Positions 35,364 to 45,390 of a stretch of DNA of 64,000 nt are shown here, piece by piece; positions within the stretch are counted from its first letter, which is position 1, and every line of letters begins with the position of its first letter. Made by a program: the position numbers and the translations under genes. This DNA is from Cytidiella melzeri (taxonomy: Eukaryota; Basidiomycota; Agaricomycetes; Polyporales; Irpicaceae): positions 27,077-91,076 of the forward strand of contig JABYQR010000174.1 in the NCBI GenBank assembly GCA_022592445.1, in the 5' to 3' direction. The notes under the pieces are model-generated. The model saw only the letters and a program-made list of their open reading frames with translations. It was not told the origin of the DNA and searched no databases.

Positions 35364-38300
35364 TCAAACAGGGACAGTGCCCGCTAGCCTAAAGTCTCTA
35401 CTGCTCGCACCTACCGAGAACGTGATCTTCCCAGTGGGCTTGACCCATCCCTGGTGAACTACATCCCAGATACTGAGGTCGTACCTCGAGAGAGTGAGGG
35501 TGACCGTCTTTTTCTCGTTCTTGGGTAGGAACACGTCGGTGAAGCCTTTCAAGACGGATGGGGGCTCGCCTGCGGACGGGGGGTGGTGGACGTAGAGTTG
35601 TGGGATCTAAGCGGATGGATGGATGGATGGATGGATCCGTTTAGCGTTTTTGTTTTTGGTGGGAGAGCAAGCGAAAGAGTGAAAGAGCAGGAAAGAAAAG
35701 ATAAAAAAAAAGATAAAATAAACTTACCTCGCCGCCGTCCACGCCCCCAGTGTTTTGCACCTCAAACTGTACTTTGACGAGGGGCCTGTGAAGCCAGAGT
35801 GCGGTAGTCGAACCTTCAGCGATCGGCGTCGGTTTGCCAGCCGCCCACGCCGACTCGAGTGCCTTGGAATCAGAGTCGGGCTGAGAGATGAGGCTCGTCT
35901 CGAGGTTAAAGTACTGGAACTCGGAGTAGGAGAGTCCGAAACCGAACTCGAACCGGGGGGAGATGTTTTTCTGGGAGTTTTCAGCAAGCGTCAGAACACG
36001 AACACAACCACAACAAGTAAAACACAGAAAAGAAAGATACTGACTGCGTCGAACCACCTGTAGTCGATGAGCAATCCTTCGGTGTATGGTATACTCAAAT
36101 ACGTCGTCGCTCCCCCTCCCAGGACAAGTCCGGCAGGGTAATCAGTCAGTTGTTTCGCGATCGTGTATGGTAACCTCCCGGACGGGTTTACGTCGCCGAA
36201 TAAAACGTCGGTGATGGAATTGCCTGCTTCTTGACCGGGTATGCCAGCCCAGATGACGGCGGTGACGTTGGGATGGTCAATCCAAGGCTCGATAATCGAA
36301 GGACCGACGGAATGAGCGACGACGATGGTGTTCTTGTTGGTGTTTGCTACGGCGGTGATGAGGTTATCGGCGTTACCCCACAACGTCAGGTTCTTTCTGT
36401 AGAGTCCAGATCAGCGTCGTAAAAGACGACGAGAGGAGCCCCCTCCCTCAAAGAAAAAAACCACAATCCTCACCGATCACCCTCGTTTCCGTCCACAGTG
36501 ATATAATCTTCCCCAGAATCCGCGTTGACGAAGACAATCGCGGCGTCTTGTCCGGCAACCGCACTCGCAGCACCGTTCGTGTCAAAGTTGTTCAACCACC
36601 AGCTAACAAGTGCTCGCTCGCTGCTCGTCTGTCCTTTGCGGGCGCGACTCTGGATCGCTTCGAGAGGGTCGATGAGGTACGGGAACTGAGCGGTCCCGGA
36701 GCCCCAGCCCATCGCGAGCACGCCGTCGTCCCCACCACGGTCGCCGAAGCCGTTCGGGCCGCGGAGTGCAGGACCGCCATCGTTGCCTGCACCACCCAAT
36801 GCCGAGTGAGCTGACTGCGCAGATTAGGTTGACACGGATGCGAAACTGACCGACGACGACGATGCTCCTGACAAAGCCTGTACCTAGTTTGAGAGGTAAT
36901 GCGTTATTCTCGTTCTTCAGTAGCACAGCTCCTGCAGCCCCGATCGCACGCACGACTGTGAAGTGGTCGTCTTGCACGTCGACGTGGCTGTTGTTGACGG
37001 TATCAAGGGGATTGAACGCGTTGAAAGACACTGTCGACAGCAGGGTGGGGTGGGGGGTTAGTTCCCGTTCTCAAAGAAAGATCATTATCCCTTGGTGTTA
37101 GTCTACGCACCCTTTGGGTATGGACCATCTTGCTTGAGGAGATACCAAGACGCTAGAATACGAGTGGCCATATCGTCCAAACGCGCCTGTGCGATCGTCC
37201 CGTTTGCTACAAAGTCTGTGAGATTCTGACCCCACCAGGACGTGCCGGAGCTGAAGGTGATATCTCCGGGCATCGTCATCTGGGTAATGGGACAGCAATT
37301 AGGTCAGGATTTTTGATGAAGACATGAGTTTGATGTTGGACGTACGTCGAGGCCGACTGCAGCACTCATCGTCGAGTGCTGGGCGGACCAGTCGGACATG
37401 ATGTATCCTCTAAACCCGAACTCGCGTTTCATCACGTCATCGAGCATCTTTTCGTTTTCGCATGCGTATGTGTCGTTAACGAGATCTGTGAAAAGACTTA
37501 GTACATTTGTGAAGGAGGTTTGTGGGATGCAAACCGTACTGTAGCTGCACATGACGCTGGCAACGCCGGCCATGACACTTCTCATGAACGGATGAGCATA
37601 GATCTCGTGCTGAGTTCGATCATCGACATTCGAGGACTCCATCGTCCGCTCATGCTCTTGCTCACTGTTCAGCCACACAAGTCAGAATTTGCAATCGTTT
37701 GCCATGCGGGATTGCTCGTACTTGTTGATGAAGTGTTTGGCACACGCCTGCACTCCCCCTGCCTGCATACCGAGAATTGTTTCGTAGGCACCTTCACCAC
37801 TCAAGAAAGGATCTGCGCCGAACCCTTCCCAATTACGACCTCCTTGCGCTACTCGGCTGTAGATTGTTTACGTATCAGTAGCTTCTTTGTTGAGAATGCA
37901 CGGGGAACTCACCCCATGTTCATCATCGGCCCTAGTGCGACGTTGACGCCCTTGCCCTTGTGTTCACGCCCCATGAAGAGGCCCCGAGTGCGAAGGAGAG
38001 TGCGGTTCCACCTACAAGGTATTAGGTTATGTAACGGCAAAGGACGATAGGCCAACATACGTCGATGCTGCAGAGATCGCAGCCGGGAAGGCGGTCACGA
38101 AGTCGGTGTCGCGAACGCCGAGTGGAGAGTCCTACAGCGTCAAAAAGAACACACAATGAGGTGAGCAACGTCCATCAGAATGACGTGGACTTACCTCGAG
38201 GCATAACCCAGGAAATTTATTCGGAACTACTGGGGTGTTGCCGACGCAAAGCCCACCTTCCCATCCGACACCGGTAGTGAGGGCGACCTTGTCCTCGTTC

Positions 38301-38972
38301 GACCATCCGCCAGCAAGCAAGGCTTTCGCTTTGGAGTATGCTGCATCCCATGCGTCTGCAAAGTTTGGTACATGACCCCCCAACCCGGGAGCGTCGGAGG
38401 GAGGCGGAGGCGAGGAAGGATCGACTGAAGGGAACTCTGCAACGCCTTTGGGGGAGACGGCCGTCGGGAATGGTTGGAACGAGATGGGAGTGATCGGGAC
38501 GGTGATGGGACCTATCGTGTGTTGGGCTCTGTGCAAGGGGCGTCGTGGAAGGCAACTCACCGGTTTCTGTACCAGAGCCAGTGTTGAACGTAGGACTGGC
38601 CGTGGGCAAACTGGCGTTGACTGAGGAGGTCAAAGTCGCGTTGAGTGACGCTGAGGACAAGGAGCTTGCGCTGGCCGAGTTGGAGAACGAGCTTGACGTC
38701 GCGTTCAGGGACGCGCTGGCCGATAAGGTTGCAGAGCTGACCGCGGAGGACAGCACAGATGTCAAGGACAGCAAAGTAGACGACGCGCTCAAAGCGGCGG
38801 ATGAAAACCCAGAGCTTGATGACGAAGAAGGGACGACAGGTGAGAGGCCTGGCGAGCTTGATAGGATAGTGACAGACGGTAGCGCAGACGTTGCAGCTGA
38901 AGGTGCAACAGCAGCAGCGGACAACGAAGGTAGGACGAGCAGAAGTGCGCAGATTTTCCGGGTCGTCGCCAT
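35364..38972 (-). CDS. secreted GH3 beta-glucosidase with Ser-rich stalk
   Basis: About 13 exons. Signal peptide at residues 1 to about 20 (RKICALLLVLPSLSAAA), then a stalk of roughly 110 residues made mostly of Ser, Ala, Thr and Leu, likely heavily O-glycosylated. The GH3 N domain runs from about PNFADAWDAAYSKA; substrate residues lie in KHFINNEQE and the nucleophile Asp in IMSDWSAQHS. The GH3 C domain follows (IPGQEAGNSITDVLFG, LPYTIAK, FGFGLSYSEF), then a fibronectin-III-like end (IPQLYVHHPP... to RLAGTVPV). The enzyme releases glucose from beta-glucosides, classically cellobiose. The long N-terminal stalk is unusual, since most fungal GH3 enzymes start close to the catalytic domain. The start is the first Met of a good signal sequence. 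Family assignment is certain; exact exon ends were not all checked. Confidence 0.9.
35610..35635. repeat. (GGAT)n microsatellite in an intron of the GH3 gene
   Basis: gcggatggatggatggatggatggatcc lies in the intron before the last exon of the GH3 gene. It is purely intronic, so length change would be tolerated. Confidence 0.7.
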
Positions 38973-39546
38973 CTTGCGGCGATTTGGCCCTCCGGAACAA
39001 GTTGACTAGTGGGAACAGGCAGAGAGGGTGGTGGCCATCGCTGAGGAAGCTCCTGGTTTATATAATTGTGCGCCAATACTGAGGGTGAGCTAATCGCGGA
39101 GGTCATGCTTCCTATATGGGTTCTTCGTTGCGACACTGCGGAGGAGAGCAGGACCTTGTCTCGAAAGGCGAGGTCAGCAGTTCAGCGACGACGGGGGACG
39201 AGCATGGCTGTAAGAGAGAGGATGAACGCGGGACAGCGGATATATAGATTAGATGTTCTTACCACTCGCTACCACATGGAGAACGAGGTCTCGTGGTGGG
39301 CTACAGCTGACCGGTCGACGCTCTGCATCAGACGAAGGAAGGCGTTCTATCATACACCTCCCGAGGGTCGTTGAAGGAGGCAGTAGTAGTGGTACACTGT
39401 AGTAGTGCAATGCAGGCAAGAGACGTGAGTCTGCATGTCACGGGAGATGATCAGAACGCCAAGAGCGAGGAGGGCGGAGTCTCAACGGATCATTAGGTAA
39501 GCAGTTTCGGCTCTTTGTATCCTATACTCAACACCTCACCTCGAAC
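38973..39546. other. intergenic with copy A of a local duplication
   Basis: Promoter and leader of the GH3 gene (minus), then from about 39,150 to 39,465 a sequence that recurs in decayed form at about 44,765-45,175. The shared blocks include ttcagcgacgacggg, gacagcggata and gtctgcatgtc. No coding region is supported. Confidence 0.5.
39150..39465. repeat. dispersed repeat, copy A
   Basis: Shares collinear blocks with 44,765-45,175: ttcagcgacgacggg (39,182 here), gaacgcgggacagcggatatatagat, ggaggtctcgt-like and ctacagctg blocks, ctatcatacacctcccgag, and gagtctgcatgtc. Diverged but in the same order and orientation. The unit has no recognised ends or coding capacity. Confidence 0.6.
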
Positions 39547-40206
39547 ATGGACAAGATAGAGCCCGTAGCTTTGCAAAACTCGCGTTCTTTAGCTGCGCGA
39601 CTACCAACCAACATACTCTCTGCGATCGTCCAGTCCTTGGGGCCTTATCGCCTCACCAGCATCTCTTTACTTCATCAGACATCCAAATCAGAGCCTGAGA
39701 GGGCGCATTGGGCCAGATGCTCCTTGGTCTCTCGTCACTAGTACCAAGCAACCATCCCAGTCGCTTTTCGTCGTGTCACTTTCAACTTGCATTGGATAAA
39801 CAAAGTGGGTGGCAGAAATGGTTTATCGCGCATCCTCGCAGACAATCCACTCATGGCGCACGCCATTCAAAACCTCTGTATTGACGGAGATCCAAGTTAC
39901 AAGGTGGACACGAGCACAGTCAAAGACATTACGCGTATGGTAGCAACGAGACAGAATCCTATGACGTTATTTATGGGTATTCATTCAAAGTCGCGAACAT
40001 CACAATATCGTGATTTTTCATGTCACAATCATGGTTTCGATCGGTACACACGCAAACACGCGATCAAAAAACAAGAAACCACTCGCCAAACTCGGGCGCT
40101 CCAATGGCGCTTAACATGCCGCTGCTTTCCTCAATTGGCAAGTTCGGTCTCCCACACTCCTCTTCAACATCCAGGAAGGACTTCTAAGACACAAATCTTC
40201 ACATAG
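39547..40206 (+). pseudogene. F-box-like gene with an in-frame TAG
   Basis: One frame of 220 codons broken only by TAG at 39739-39741. Before the stop, LPTNILSAIVQSL and ARCSLVSRH resemble the basidiomycete F-box-like helix pattern (LPxEIL... ACSLVSRxW). After it, ATIPVAFRRVTFNL continues the usual sequence of these proteins without any shift of frame. The start has a good leader context. Basidiomycetes carry hundreds of such genes, many decaying. The stop replaces a position that is usually Trp, so a single G-to-A change (TGG to TAG) would explain it. The C-terminal 60 residues look degenerate. Function in substrate choice for SCF ligases would be lost. Confidence 0.55.
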
Positions 40207-41369
40207 CTATAGAATAAGAGGATTGAACAAGTATTGTGATTGTATTCTCCTACTATGTGATGTTTGATTTGTGCAGCAAGAGCCATAACCTGCTATAAAG
40301 CACTTGGAGATTAATAAAGCAATAGCTCCATGGCTCCAGTGACAATGAGATTGCTGCATTAGTATACTACTATACATTGCAGGTGTCTTGATTTTGTACT
40401 GGGGGAATTCAGCCGCACAGTGAGCTTGCAAAGCCTTGTAACTACCAAGAGGGACCCACCGCTCATGCGGCTCAACTCCCATATTTGGTCTCCCATCACA
40501 ACTCGCGCAAATAGACGCGTGATGATGAGGACTGCGGACTCGTTTCGCGAAAGTGGATTCGTGACCACGTCACGAATCCTCGTTCACGCACTCGTTCCGC
40601 CCATTGTGACCGTGCAAACGAGTGGTTTTTGGATAAAAACCCAAAATTAACTCCCTACTATCAGTCTGCCAGGGTCTTGTCAAAGGTGCGGCAATCACGG
40701 AAAGGATACGACGGGTCACAATACCCCCCTGCAGGGCTCCGAGTCCGACGAGTCGTCCTTTGAGCATTGTATTCTCTGGAAGAGTGGAAGAGAGCGCGTC
40801 TCAGGCTCACAAAAATGTTCCACCTCGTCCCTTTGTTGTGCCTTCTTGTCTGGGCCAGGCTTTCGGGGTGTCGGGAACAAGATGGGAACCAGGACTCAGG
40901 AGAGCTCTAGAGTCTGGCGCTTCAAGTCATGCCACTAAGGAGAATAGGGTCTTTGCAAGGTCGTACATATTTCAGGTCTGGAATACACCAAAACTACGGA
41001 GCTCTTTCTGAGCTAAACCGTCATCCAGTGCAGGTTTGTCCATCCAGCGTTGTACAGTCCACAAGCGCGTTCGACACCAGGAAAGCTCGTAAGTCACACC
41101 TATCCACAGTAATTGAATCGAGACAGAAACCAGAGGTACCTCCGACTCGGAGCAAAGTTCCTCGACAGGGTGAACAGCACGATGTGATGCTTTGCTTTTG
41201 TCTTACTTTCATGGACTTCTGTTCACTTCGGAAGCACTGTGCCTTTCGACCCTGGGCGGATTAAGGACGTATATATATCGCTCGCCCTCTACTGCATACT
41301 CTCGCTGATCCTCCTCCCAGCTCGGCTCAAGGGGAATATTGCAGCTCTGTAGCCCACAACTCCCCGAAG
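40207..41369. other. intergenic, promoter of the beta-lactamase-like gene at right end
   Basis: No supportable gene. Short frames at 40420-40650 and 40929-41264 have no domain. A strong TATA run lies at 41270-41278. Confidence 0.4.
41270..41278 (+). promoter_or_regulatory. TATA box of the beta-lactamase-like gene
   Basis: tatatatat about 90 bases upstream of the ATG at 41370, followed by a pyrimidine-rich leader (tcgctcgccctctactgcatactctc). Confidence 0.55.
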
Positions 41370-43360
41370 ATGCTAGCTCTTCGAGCTGTCACATTGGCGC
41401 TGGCTCTACTACGTGCGGCAGCGCATGAGGGCGTGTTTTCCGCAGATCAGGACACCCAGGTGCCAGCTCTCAACGTCCTCACGGCGGATGTAAGACAACT
41501 CGTTCGGGATCTCCTGCAAAATGGCACAATACCCGGTATGGCGCTCGGTGCCGTCACACTGGACGGTGCTGTCGACCATGGTGGCTTTGGGATCAAAAGT
41601 GAGGATGGCGAGGAAGTCGCCGCCGAGGTGCGCAGCTTCACACATAGTCGTGAGGGCCAAATGCCTGATGAAAGCTGCAGACGCTGTTTGGCATAGCATC
41701 ATGCTCTAAACAGTTCCTCGTGAGCTCGTTTGGACTCTTGATGGAGGATTTTGCCAACGGCCGCAACGTGACGCCGCTACCAGATGGCGTCAGAACGCTC
41801 GACTGGCGCACCAAGATCAAAGATGTTTTACCAGATGACTGGAAGCTTGACGACGAGTGGACCACTGAGAAGGCGGACTTTCGCGACATCTTCTCTCACC
41901 AGTCCGGCTTCCCCAGGCAAGTGATCTATAGCCATAGCATGTAACACGTATGTTGAGCTCCTGTACAGACATGATCTTTCGTACCGGCCCACAGACACGC
42001 CCCTTGACATCATACGCCGGCAGCGTTACCAGCGAACAGCCTTTGAGCTCCGTCAGCGATACCACTACGTTAATCAGGCATGCCGTTTTGCTCAGCTTAC
42101 ACCTTTCGTTTCTCATGAAGATAACGACTGCAGCTGTATATGCTTGGTGCTCATGTAATCTCCATCTACTCCGGCATGGATTACACAATTTTCGTCAAGA
42201 GTCGCATATTGGAGCCCCTCAATATGACCTACACTACATTCTACGAGAGTGAAGCGTCGAAAGACGGTCTTCTTACCCAGTCATGGACTGCCACTGGGCG
42301 ACGAATTCCATACTGGTTCAGCGACAGCGCCGTTCCTTTGGCCGCAGGACCGATGGGACTCATTTCCAACTTGATCGATATGGCAAGTGCCCATCATGTA
42401 TCTGGTCATGCAGACTTACAAATCTTTGCTATTCAGTCAAAATGGTATCGTACGATACTGAACGGTGGCATTGACCCGGTGTCAAACGCGACCATTGTGC
42501 CTGCGTCAGTGATTGAGGAACAAACGTCAGCTATGATCGTCATGGATCTTGCGCCTTCGTTCCCTGACTCTTCGCTATCTGCGTATGGACATGGCTGGTA
42601 TCGCCAATCTTATCAAGGCCACGAGGTACGGTCGTATTGTCTCTTTCGATGTCTTGTACAATAATCTCATACTATCGAGCAGCTCCTCTCCCACCCAGGA
42701 GCCATCCCAGGCTTTTCAGATGAAGTTTTTCTTCTTCCCAGCGACGGTCTAGCCATCATCATATTAGCGAATGCAGACTCTAAGCAGGGCCAGCAGCTAG
42801 CGATCGGATACCGTATCATTGAAGACTACCTTGACTTGCCTCACTCAGCTTCGATTGATTACGCTGCTTTGCCGGATTCCCCTCCCACACCTGCTCCAAG
42901 CGGCTCCGGCTCTATTCCAATACACGAATACGCGGGAACATACACCAATCCTGGATATTTCGACGTCACTCTCTGTGATCCGCATTCTTCATTGGAAGTG
43001 GCTGGGTGCGAAGACGTGCTGAGTGCGTTTGGTACGTTGGAAGACACCAAGGCCACCAACGCTACTCTGTACTTCTCTTGGCCGAACGTCTGGGTTTCTC
43101 ACGGCCGACTGCGACGCGAGCAGGACAATGTTTTCCAGTTCACGGCGACGTATCTTTATCCAGAAGGCTATGGCAACAACAAGACTGCGTTCGAGACGGT
43201 GGTGACTCCCGTGACCTTTGGGAGTGTCACGTTTGTCGTCGAAGATGATCAGATTGTAGGATTTGGGATATTTGGGTTTGTTGGAGAGACGACGGAGCGA
43301 GAGAGGATAGGAGGCACGATCCAGGAGACGGCGGAGATTTGGTTTGAGAGGTTATTCTGA
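41370..43360 (+). CDS. secreted serine beta-lactamase / penicillin-binding-like protein
   Basis: Six exons: 41370-41627, 41681-41916, 41969-42077, 42134-42382, 42437-42625, 42683-43360; 572 aa in phase. Signal peptide at about residues 1-19 ([18 protein letters not shown]). Class-C/PBP catalytic motifs: S93-x-x-K96 in FGIASCSKQF and Y198-x-N200 in YHYVNQ; an HPG-type third motif is suggested by LLSHPGAIPGF, where the Lys of KTG is replaced. A beta-rich C-terminal domain of about 150 residues follows. Fungal members are esterases, peptidases or amidases rather than antibiotic resistance enzymes; the substrate is unknown. Introns 2, 3 and 4 have GC instead of GT donors (GCAAGT, GCATGC, GCAAGT). 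GT alternatives break the frame. Confidence 0.85.
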
Positions 43361-43719
43361 CGGACGTAGTTTCTTCGGGGATGCTAGACCCCAGCAGGTT
43401 TTTGGACGACTTTCTTGCCGATTCCTTGATTTCTATAGGTATATGACACTTGCCAGTACTTGTACTGAGCGAAAGGGGGTGGTGCGAATATTACTGCGTG
43501 TAAAGAACTTACAGGATGTGTTCGATGCATTTCGTGCTCTGTGTGCTCAGTCTTTCAGCTTGGGACGAGAAAAATCTCTTCCCTCTTACGCCTGTGCCGT
43601 CCTAGTCGGAGTTTATTTGCTCATGTTTAAATCCAAGGCCGGCGCCTTGCCGTTTACTGTACGTTAGCTGCGGACGTCAGATATAATCGCGTTCCGACCA
43701 TCACACAACCAGTCACACC
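43361..43719. other. intergenic, promoter of ARPC5
   Basis: 3' flank of the beta-lactamase-like gene and core promoter of ARPC5 (gatataat at about 43,679, CA-rich leader). No gene seen. Confidence 0.45.
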
Positions 43720-44366
43720 ATGGACGGCTTCAGGAAGATCGACGTTGACCAGTACGACGAGGACGTCCTGCTGGACAGTGAACTCTGCGAACCAGATCCC
43801 CGAGACCCCGCTCAAATACTCAATGAAACTAAACAGAAAGCAGCCGCAATACGAGGACAACTATCAAAGTACGTGTTGCTTTTTAAAAACAGCTCGCCTG
43901 ATAAACTGATACACAGATGCTGCCAATCAGAGGAGATGTTGCTGGTGCGCTTGACACGGTACTGACTGATGCGCCGTATGGGCTGAGCGTAGAGGAGGCA
44001 AAGGTGCGTGCAGTTGTGCATTGAACGTACCGGCTCGTGTATTGACATGTCAGCGTAGAACCTCAATCTTACTACCCTCGTGACGATACTGAACAGCACC
44101 AAGGCCACGGAGATTCCAGGAGTGATCAGGTCGCTGTCGCAGGATGCGCAGGATACCCTCATGAAGTACTTGTACAAGGGCATGGCTATGCCTGGGTGGG
44201 GCGATGTGAGCGGTAGTGTGCTCCTGGGATGGCATGAGAAGGTGCGTTTGATTTTACTCAAGCATGTCACGGTGGCTTATGAATTGTTCGTTGTCTTGAT
44301 CAGTTGACCGAGGTTGCCGGGACTGGATGCATTGTGAGAGCGATGACAGACAGGAGGATTATATAA
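43720..44366 (+). CDS. ARPC5: Arp2/3 complex subunit 5 (p16/ARC15)
   Basis: Four exons: 43720-43868, 43931-44003, 44059-44241, 44304-44366; 155 aa in phase, the usual size. The start FRKIDVDQYDEDVLL and the helical blocks ALDTVLTDAPYG, TLMKYLYKGM and SVLLGWHEKL are diagnostic. ARPC5 is the helical subunit that helps hold ARPC4 and Arp2 in the actin-branching complex in the cytosol. The acceptor of intron 1 was placed at the second of two nearby AG sites because only that one keeps frame (QLSK then GDVAGAL). Confidence 0.93.
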
Positions 44367-45220
44367 CGGCCAGATCCAAATTGTACTATACGAAGCAAGC
44401 CAAGGACAATGTTTTTGATGCATTCGGCTCATCGGGTTAGGATGCACGCAGCGACGGACTTGCGTGAGGTTATTAACTATCTCGCTGGACAGTAGCCCCC
44501 GGACGAGACCACAAGTCATGCGGGTAAGTCGATGAACATCATTCCATTGGATAGACGTGGACTTGTAGACACCCTCATTCATTCATTTCTCATGCGCAAC
44601 GTCGGGTTTTGGGTTCCGTCGTGGCTGGCCAACAACAGCTACCTACAGCCTTCATGCACAAGCCATCCACACATCGCTTCTCACGAATGTCTGAGCTTCA
44701 AGTACAGACGCCATTGCAGAATGCATCTGCGCGATGAATTCACAACAGAGTTGGCGTAACGCTTGAAGCGGCAGACGAAACCACAGAGCTCGGTCACGTT
44801 CAGCGACGACGGGCTGTAAAGAGGACAGAGCTACGGAGCATGAACGCGCGACAGCGGATACATAGATCACTTGCTCTGACCACTGCTGCACGACGGTTCA
44901 CGACTTTGCACAACATGGAAGAAGAGGTCTCGTAGGCGGGATGTGGGCTACTACAGCTGGCCAGAGTCAGCGCTCGGCGATGGTTTCCATGAAGCTACGA
45001 CGCTCTGTTCTATCATGTACCTCCCGAGCTTGAAGCGCAATAGTGAAAGACATAGTGTATACTGGGCTGAAGGGTGTATAGATGCAGGAGAGGCGAGTCT
45101 GCATGTCGTGGGGGTGGGGTGGGGAGGGGGGGGGTAGGCCAGCAGCTCCAGGGCTCTCGCTTGAATGCCAAGAGTTGCCGGTAGTTTGCGATCCCGAGAC
45201 ATCCTAAGACACAAAGGTTG
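44367..45220. other. intergenic with copy B of a local duplication
   Basis: 3' flank of ARPC5, then a diverged copy of the repeat seen at 39,150-39,465. A G-rich run (gggggtggggtggggaggggggggg) lies at about 45,108-45,134. The LINE target site follows at 45,221. Confidence 0.5.
44765..45175. repeat. dispersed repeat, copy B
   Basis: Collinear with copy A (39,150-39,465): ttcagcgacgacggg at 44,799, gaacgcgcgacagcggatacatagat, aagaggtctcgt, tctatcatgtacctcccgag, gcgagtctgcatgtc. It extends up to the flank of the LINE. Confidence 0.6.
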
Positions 45221-45235
45221 GACGTGAGACTAGTC
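45221..45235. repeat. LINE target-site duplication, left copy
   Basis: gacgtgagactagtc, identical over 15 bases to 51252-51266. It is followed at once by the T-run that is the A-rich 3' tail of the minus-strand LINE. Confidence 0.93.
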
Positions 45236-45390
45236 TTTTTTTATTTTAAATCAATGTTATTAAACGTCGGCGAAGCCAGGGACGATACGAACATAAAACT
45301 ATACACATGATAAGCTACGTGTAACAGGAAGACTCTAAAGCCCAGACGCGCGAGACGCGCAAAGAGTGTACGCTATAACACTATATAGAT

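Noticed and set aside
42683..42690. Beta-lactamase-like gene as an antibiotic-resistance determinant
   Set aside because: The family is widespread in fungi as esterase/peptidase-like enzymes, and the third motif lacks the KTG form; no support for drug hydrolysis.
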